From contig NZ_JAEF01000016.1 of NCBI RefSeq assembly GCF_000518765.1, positions 116,249 through 180,248 of the forward strand: a DNA stretch of 64,000 nucleotides. Direction: 5' to 3'. The translations under genes and the position numbers were made by a program. Source of the DNA: Ruminococcus flavefaciens ATCC 19208 (GTDB lineage: Bacteria; Bacillota; Clostridia; Oscillospirales; Ruminococcaceae). The first letter of the stretch is position 1, and the number at the start of each line of letters is the position of its first letter. The notes beneath the pieces were generated by a model. It had not been told where the DNA came from, searched no databases, and worked only from the letters and a program-made list of their open reading frames with translations. This document shows positions 60,362-64,000 of the stretch, one piece after another.

Positions 60362-60895
60362 ATGAAGATACTGAAAATAGTTTTATTGGTTGCAGCCTTG
60401 GTCTGCGTTGGCGGTATATTTTATTTTGAAAGTACACAGAGTTCCCTTGACGATCATGCTGTAAGAGTTTTCTGCGGAATGCCCGAAAACTTTATATCTA
60501 ATCTGTGCTTTGTGGGGGTGCCGCTTTTTATTGGAGCAGCAGCTGTTATCTCCCTCGTTGAAAGGATACGCGAAAACAGAAACGGCATAATTATTCTTGG
60601 ATTTGTTGCGCTGCTCTGCGGAGGTGCTCTTGGACTTATCTATGCTATAACGAGCGGCCATATCGGAGATTTTATGCATGAGATGGAAAGTCCTGACGGA
60701 AAGCACTCGGTCTATTACGTGAGAAACAAGTATTCGGGTGATGTTGAGTGGCTGCGCAAGGGCGACGGACACATATATTATATTATCAAAAGAACAGATT
60801 CGGGTGCTCTTGATGATATAGAATGGAAAGACGATGCACTGTCTGTGGACGGTGAGATGTTTGAATATGATTTGCTTGAAAATAATAGATCCTAA
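60362..60895 (+). CDS. Membrane protein, second of three tandem paralogues
   Basis: The 177-residue protein has hydrophobic segments near 4-21, 44-62 and 75-95, then ESPDGKHSVYYVRNKYSG and DDIEWKDDALSVDGEMFEYD, paralleling its neighbours. The frame opens at TTG codons from 60347, but the ATG at 60362 with GAGG in front is preferred. It lies 22 bases after the first paralogue. Confidence 0.7.
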   Translation: MKILKIVLLVAALVCVGGIFYFESTQSSLDDHAVRVFCGMPENFISNLCFVGVPLFIGAAAVISLVERIRENRNGIIILGFVALLCGGALGLIYAITSGHIGDFMHEMESPDGKHSVYYVRNKYSGDVEWLRKGDGHIYYIIKRTDSGALDDIEWKDDALSVDGEMFEYDLLENNRS

Positions 60896-60958
60896 AATTA
60901 AGTCTTGGTTTAAATGCAGCAGTAATTTCTATAATATTATGAAAAAAGAGGTCTAAAA

Positions 60959-61477
60959 ATGAAACTTATAAAAGCATTGAAATGGATATTCCTTGTTCTG
61001 GGCGTACTTTGCCTCGGAGCTATGATATTTCTTATATTGTTTATCGGTGATACGAACGAGCTCATAGCAGTATGGAAATTCACCGAAAGATTTATGATCA
61101 ATGTGCTTGCACTTGCTGCGCCTGCTTTTTTGTGTCTCGGTACTTTTATGGCGTTTTTGCAGATATGGAAAAGACAATACGGCGGAAAAAGACTTCCGTC
61201 GGTGCTTTCACTGGTATTTCTCGGTGCATTGGGCTTTTCTTTCCTTATATTCGGTACTGACTGGCTCGGTGAGTCGCTTGGAAGCCTGAAAAGTCCTGAC
61301 GGCAAGCATACTCTTTATTATATAGAGGGCAGCAGCGATGAGCAGGGCAGCCGCTCTGTATACCGCAAAAACGGTATGTTTGAGTATGAGCGTATTTTCT
61401 ATTCCGACAAGAGCTTCAGTGACTTTAAATGGTCTGATGACGGCGTTGAGCACAACGGAAAGTTCTTTAAATACTGA
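60959..61477 (+). CDS. Membrane protein, third of three tandem paralogues
   Basis: The 172-residue protein has hydrophobic segments near 8-30, 40-62 and 80-102 and ends with KSPDGKHTLYYIEGSS and FKWSDDGVEHNGKFFKY. The shared SP-G-(R/K)H motif followed by an EW/KW-(x)n-DG motif defines the group. A hairpin terminator (61488-61533) follows. Confidence 0.72.
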   Translation: MKLIKALKWIFLVLGVLCLGAMIFLILFIGDTNELIAVWKFTERFMINVLALAAPAFLCLGTFMAFLQIWKRQYGGKRLPSVLSLVFLGALGFSFLIFGTDWLGESLGSLKSPDGKHTLYYIEGSSDEQGSRSVYRKNGMFEYERIFYSDKSFSDFKWSDDGVEHNGKFFKY

Positions 61478-61487
61478 TACATAAGCT

Positions 61488-61533
61488 TTAAGCCATAGTA
61501 TTTCCGAAATATCGGAAGTGCTATGGCTTTAAT
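61488..61533 (+). terminator. Terminator-like hairpin after the paralogue cluster
   Basis: AAGCCATAGTATTTCCGA and TCGGAAGTGCTATGGCTT pair with few mismatches; the following T run is short. Confidence 0.72.
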
Positions 61534-61551
61534 TATGATCGGCTGTATCTT

Positions 61552-61591
61552 AATTCCGCACAAAGACGGCTCTTTGTCTTTGTGCGGAATT
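61552..61591. repeat. Perfect 16-bp-stem hairpin
   Basis: AATTCCGCACAAAGAC and GTCTTTGTGCGGAATT pair perfectly around the 8-base loop GGCTCTTT. No U tract follows on either strand, so it is not an ordinary terminator. CATTCCGC recurs twice before the next gene (near 61635 and 61693). Confidence 0.75.
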
Positions 61592-61730
61592 ACTATATAC
61601 AAAATCTTATATAAATGTTATAATAAATATATCACATTCCGCTGTGCGGTATTGCCCCGAACTGTGTTAAGGGGCGCAGATCCTTTAATAGACACATTCC
61701 GCTTGCGGTAGAATTTACAGGAGTGAGAAA

Positions 61731-62642
61731 ATGGAAAAAGAAACACGATATGCAGTGCTTATTGATGCAGATAACGTTGCAGCGAAATATACAAAGTACA
61801 TTCTTGATGAGGTATCTAACTACGGTGTTGTGACTTACAAAAGGGTCTACGGCGACTGGACAAGACCTAATCTTGCAGGATGGAAAAATATGGCTCTTGA
61901 CAATGCTATCACTCCTGTTCAGCAGTACAGCTATACCACGGGAAAGAATGCTACCGACTCAGCCATGATAATTGATGCTATGGATATACTGTATTCTCAT
62001 AATGTTGACGGTTTCTGCATAGTGTCAAGTGACAGCGACTTCACAAGACTTGCTATACGCCTGCGCGAATCGGGTATGCACGTTATAGGCATGGGAGAGC
62101 AGAAAACCCCGAAGCCTTTCAGTACAGCCTGCAACGCATTCAAATATCTTGAGATACTTGCTGATGAAGAGCTTCAGGGTACTGTTGAGAGCGAAAAGGT
62201 AGAGCTTAAAACACTTGAATCGGCTATAGTAAGAATAATAACTGAAAATGCAAATCTTCAGGACGAGATCAATATTGGCGAGCTTGGAAGCCGACTTCTC
62301 AACCGCTATCCTGATTTCGATGTGAGAAACTACGGCTATTCAAAGTTTTCACAGTTCCTTAAAGAGTTTGACAGTCTGAGCTTCAGACAGGTGGGCAGCA
62401 GCATACTTGTTTCACAGAAATCAAGCATGACAGACCTTGAAAGAATAGAGTCGGCTATTGCGGCGATTGTCCGCACAAACGGCAGCAAAGGCTATAATCT
62501 TGGCGAGCTGAAAAAACAGCTCTGTACTAAAATACCCGAATTTGATGTTAAGTCCTATGGATATTCAAAATTCAGCAAGTTTGTGGAAAATCTGCCGTCA
62601 TTCAAAATACGCAACAACACAGTGATGATAACGGAGAACTGA
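61731..62642 (+). CDS. NYN-domain protein with two OST-HTH/LOTUS domains
   Basis: The 303-residue protein has an N-terminal NYN (PIN-like) domain, with acidic residues in YAVLIDADNVA, TDSAMIIDAMDIL and IVSSDSDFTRLA positioned as in metal-dependent RNases. It is followed by two LOTUS repeats (about 163-226 and 233-301), each with an LE-AI or IESAI start and a YGYSKFSQF or YGYSKFSKF core. NYN-LOTUS proteins are thought to bind and cleave RNA. GGAGTGAGAAA supplies the ribosome site. It overlaps no other gene; the next begins one base later. Confidence 0.9.
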   Translation: MEKETRYAVLIDADNVAAKYTKYILDEVSNYGVVTYKRVYGDWTRPNLAGWKNMALDNAITPVQQYSYTTGKNATDSAMIIDAMDILYSHNVDGFCIVSSDSDFTRLAIRLRESGMHVIGMGEQKTPKPFSTACNAFKYLEILADEELQGTVESEKVELKTLESAIVRIITENANLQDEINIGELGSRLLNRYPDFDVRNYGYSKFSQFLKEFDSLSFRQVGSSILVSQKSSMTDLERIESAIAAIVRTNGSKGYNLGELKKQLCTKIPEFDVKSYGYSKFSKFVENLPSFKIRNNTVMITEN

Positions 62643-62643
62643 T

Positions 62644-63753
62644 TTGGGAAAGAAACTGATAACAGCATTGTTCTGTATTGTCTGCGTGGGCTGTTTGTTT
62701 ATGGCGTGGAGATATATCAAGAAATCGGGCATAATGAAGGATTATCCCGATGTCGAGTATCTCACCGAAAAGGAAAAGGCTCAGCGCCCGATATACAAGC
62801 AACTCTCGACAAAGGAGAAAGGTATATATACTGCACTTTATCGCGGAATATCCGAGAGGAAAGAGATGATACCTCTGCCCTATGAAGTGGACGGCAACAC
62901 CTATTCCAAGGTCTACTGTATTCTTGAGAAGCAGGAAAGTGAGTTTTATTACCTTGATTCCGTCTATTATACAGCGCAGAAGGTACGCGATGCGAAGATA
63001 GTATACAGAGATATGACGAGGCCTCACCAGAAGGAAGAGGATCTTGACAGCGCGGTTGAAGCTGCTTTGTCGGAGACAGACAAGCTGGTCACAGACGAGG
63101 AAAAGGCGAGGTATATCAATGATTACATTGTCAGAAAGTGTAAATATATAACGGGCGATGACAGCGAATTTGCGTCAACGGTCTATGGCTGTCTTGTCAG
63201 AGGCGAAGCAAACTGCGAAGGCTATGCTAAGGCATTCAATCTGCTTGCAGGAAAATTGGGACTTGAAAGCGTTGTTATAACAGGCACTACCGATAAGGGT
63301 GAAAATCACGCATGGAATCAGGTGAAGATAGACAACGAATGGTATAATATCGACGTAACATGGGCTGATACAGATGTTATAGGAGAAATGAGACAGATGT
63401 ACTTCCTGTGCTCAGATGCTGATTTCTCGAAAACACACTATGCAGATGATACGCTTTTTACACCGTTCCCCTGTATAAGCAACAAGTGGAATTACTACGT
63501 AAAGAGCGGACTCTATGCGGATACATATGAGGATGCAGAGGAGATAGTCCGCAGAGAGCTGACCAATGGAAACGGTACAATAGAGATACGTTTTTCAAAT
63601 TCAAAAGTGTATGAGAAGTTCAGAGATAAGTTTATAACTGAGGAAAATGTATTCAAAATGCTTGATGAAACAGGCTTCCGGTACGGTGAGGAAGTTACGC
63701 TTTCTCTCAAGGAAAACGAACAGGAATTGTGCCTTACCATGCTGTTCTCATAA
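62644..63753 (+). CDS. Membrane-anchored transglutaminase-like protein
   Basis: The 369-residue protein starts at a TTG preceded by CGGAG, one base after the NYN gene, so it is translationally coupled. It has a signal/anchor segment at about 4-22. The transglutaminase-like core carries GEANCEGYAKAFNLLAGKLG (Cys), GENHAWNQVKIDNEWYNID (His) and VTWAD (Asp), the full cysteine-protease-like triad. Bacterial members are usually peptidases or wall-linked. Coupling to an RNA-acting protein is odd. Its end is followed by promoter DNA. Confidence 0.85.
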   Translation: MGKKLITALFCIVCVGCLFMAWRYIKKSGIMKDYPDVEYLTEKEKAQRPIYKQLSTKEKGIYTALYRGISERKEMIPLPYEVDGNTYSKVYCILEKQESEFYYLDSVYYTAQKVRDAKIVYRDMTRPHQKEEDLDSAVEAALSETDKLVTDEEKARYINDYIVRKCKYITGDDSEFASTVYGCLVRGEANCEGYAKAFNLLAGKLGLESVVITGTTDKGENHAWNQVKIDNEWYNIDVTWADTDVIGEMRQMYFLCSDADFSKTHYADDTLFTPFPCISNKWNYYVKSGLYADTYEDAEEIVRRELTNGNGTIEIRFSNSKVYEKFRDKFITEENVFKMLDETGFRYGEEVTLSLKENEQELCLTMLFS

Positions 63754-63815
63754 GAGTTGTAAAAATATACACAATTCGACGAGATACAACAGATAAGGTT
63801 GGCACAATTAACGTG

Positions 63816-63987
63816 TTGACATTTCATTCCAAACCTGCTATAATAAATAAGTCGCCGCGAGGGAAAGACGCTGAAAAGTAAGACTGCCGGAGCAGCATTG
63901 GAGGCGAAAAGACGGAGCGGGTGACAAAAAAGAAATCGCAAAAATTTCCGAAAAGGTATTGACAAAGGAAATGAGTTGTGATATAAT
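63816..63987 (+). promoter_or_regulatory. Tandem consensus promoters, probably of an rRNA operon
   Basis: P1 is TTGACA (63816-63821), 17 bases, TATAAT (63839-63844). P2 is TTGACA (63959-63964), 17 bases, TATAAT (63982-63987), with TTTCCGAAAA upstream and TG one base before the -10. Between them is a purine-rich leader with no gene. Two perfect promoters in tandem followed by AAAGCTGTC at the window edge are typical of an rrn operon in Clostridia; the rRNA itself is outside the window. Confidence 0.7.
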
Positions 63988-64000
63988 ATTAAAGCTGTCT

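Noticed and set aside
63845..63958. Possible structured RNA between the two promoters at the window end
   Set aside because: The stretch is purine-rich, but I could not find a convincing set of stems or match it to a known RNA; it is better explained as rrn leader DNA.

Overview
The window reads as a chromosomal segment of a ruminococcal Clostridia (Oscillospiraceae), most like Ruminococcus albus or a close relative. The signs are a GH94 cellobiose phosphorylase, a pyruvate phosphate dikinase, the rimP-nusA-ylxR-ylxQ-infB-rbfA-nrnA-truB-ribF order of Firmicutes, many small lipoproteins with Thr/Glu/Asp-rich linkers, and intergenic DNA full of short G/C-rich palindromes. The species call is inference from gene content. 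The window opens inside a diguanylate cyclase gene and closes on two tandem consensus promoters that probably drive an rRNA operon just outside it.

Layout. 1-3 kb: GGDEF protein, NUDIX hydrolase, lipoprotein. 3-12.4 kb (minus strand): a sulfur and 2-oxoacid block with luxS, an aminotransferase, a PaaK-type arylacetate-CoA ligase, a four-subunit 2-oxoacid:ferredoxin oxidoreductase, a LysR regulator, a cysteine synthase and a transsulfuration enzyme. 12.6-17.3 kb: a leucine-carboxyl-methyltransferase-like enzyme behind an attenuator-like leader, then an SsuABC-type ABC transporter preceded by an unannotated 17-codon ORF ending in Cys-Cys-Ile. 17.3-19.6 kb: a decayed gene resembling the C-terminal part of a pPIWI_RE (Argonaute-like) protein, then ogt and a possible nuclease gene between two 66-bp direct repeats. 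19.6-26 kb: ppdK, two lipoproteins, glmU. 26-33 kb: relic DNA, a TPR protein, a two-component system with a Trp/Gln/Asn/Gly-rich sensor region, and a CNNM/CorC-type transporter with its own promoter and a 32-codon leader ORF. 33-44.5 kb: PHP phosphatase, pth, mfd, a lipoprotein, an XRE regulator with two small membrane proteins, and cellobiose phosphorylase. 44.7-53.7 kb: the translation operon. 53.8-59.1 kb: a Gld-like ABC operon. 59.3-64 kb: four tRNA genes, three tandem paralogous membrane proteins, an NYN-LOTUS protein and a transglutaminase-like protein.

Working together. Three promoters, those of paaK, the oxidoreductase operon and the ABC transporter, share an identically spaced 33-bp signature covering the -35 box. 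A LysR gene ends beside one of them. This suggests one regulon linking 2-oxoacid/acyl-CoA interconversion with uptake of a sulfur compound or organic acid. The ligase, oxidoreductase and aminotransferase would together suit the reductive carboxylation known in rumen cellulolytic bacteria (phenylacetate or branched acids to amino acids). The alternative is amino-acid catabolism through the same enzymes in reverse.

The intergenic DNA carries two dispersed families: an 89-bp element that can fold as a cloverleaf (three nearly identical copies and one decayed copy), and many shorter GTAGGG-type palindromes, some paired as inverted units of about 70 bp.
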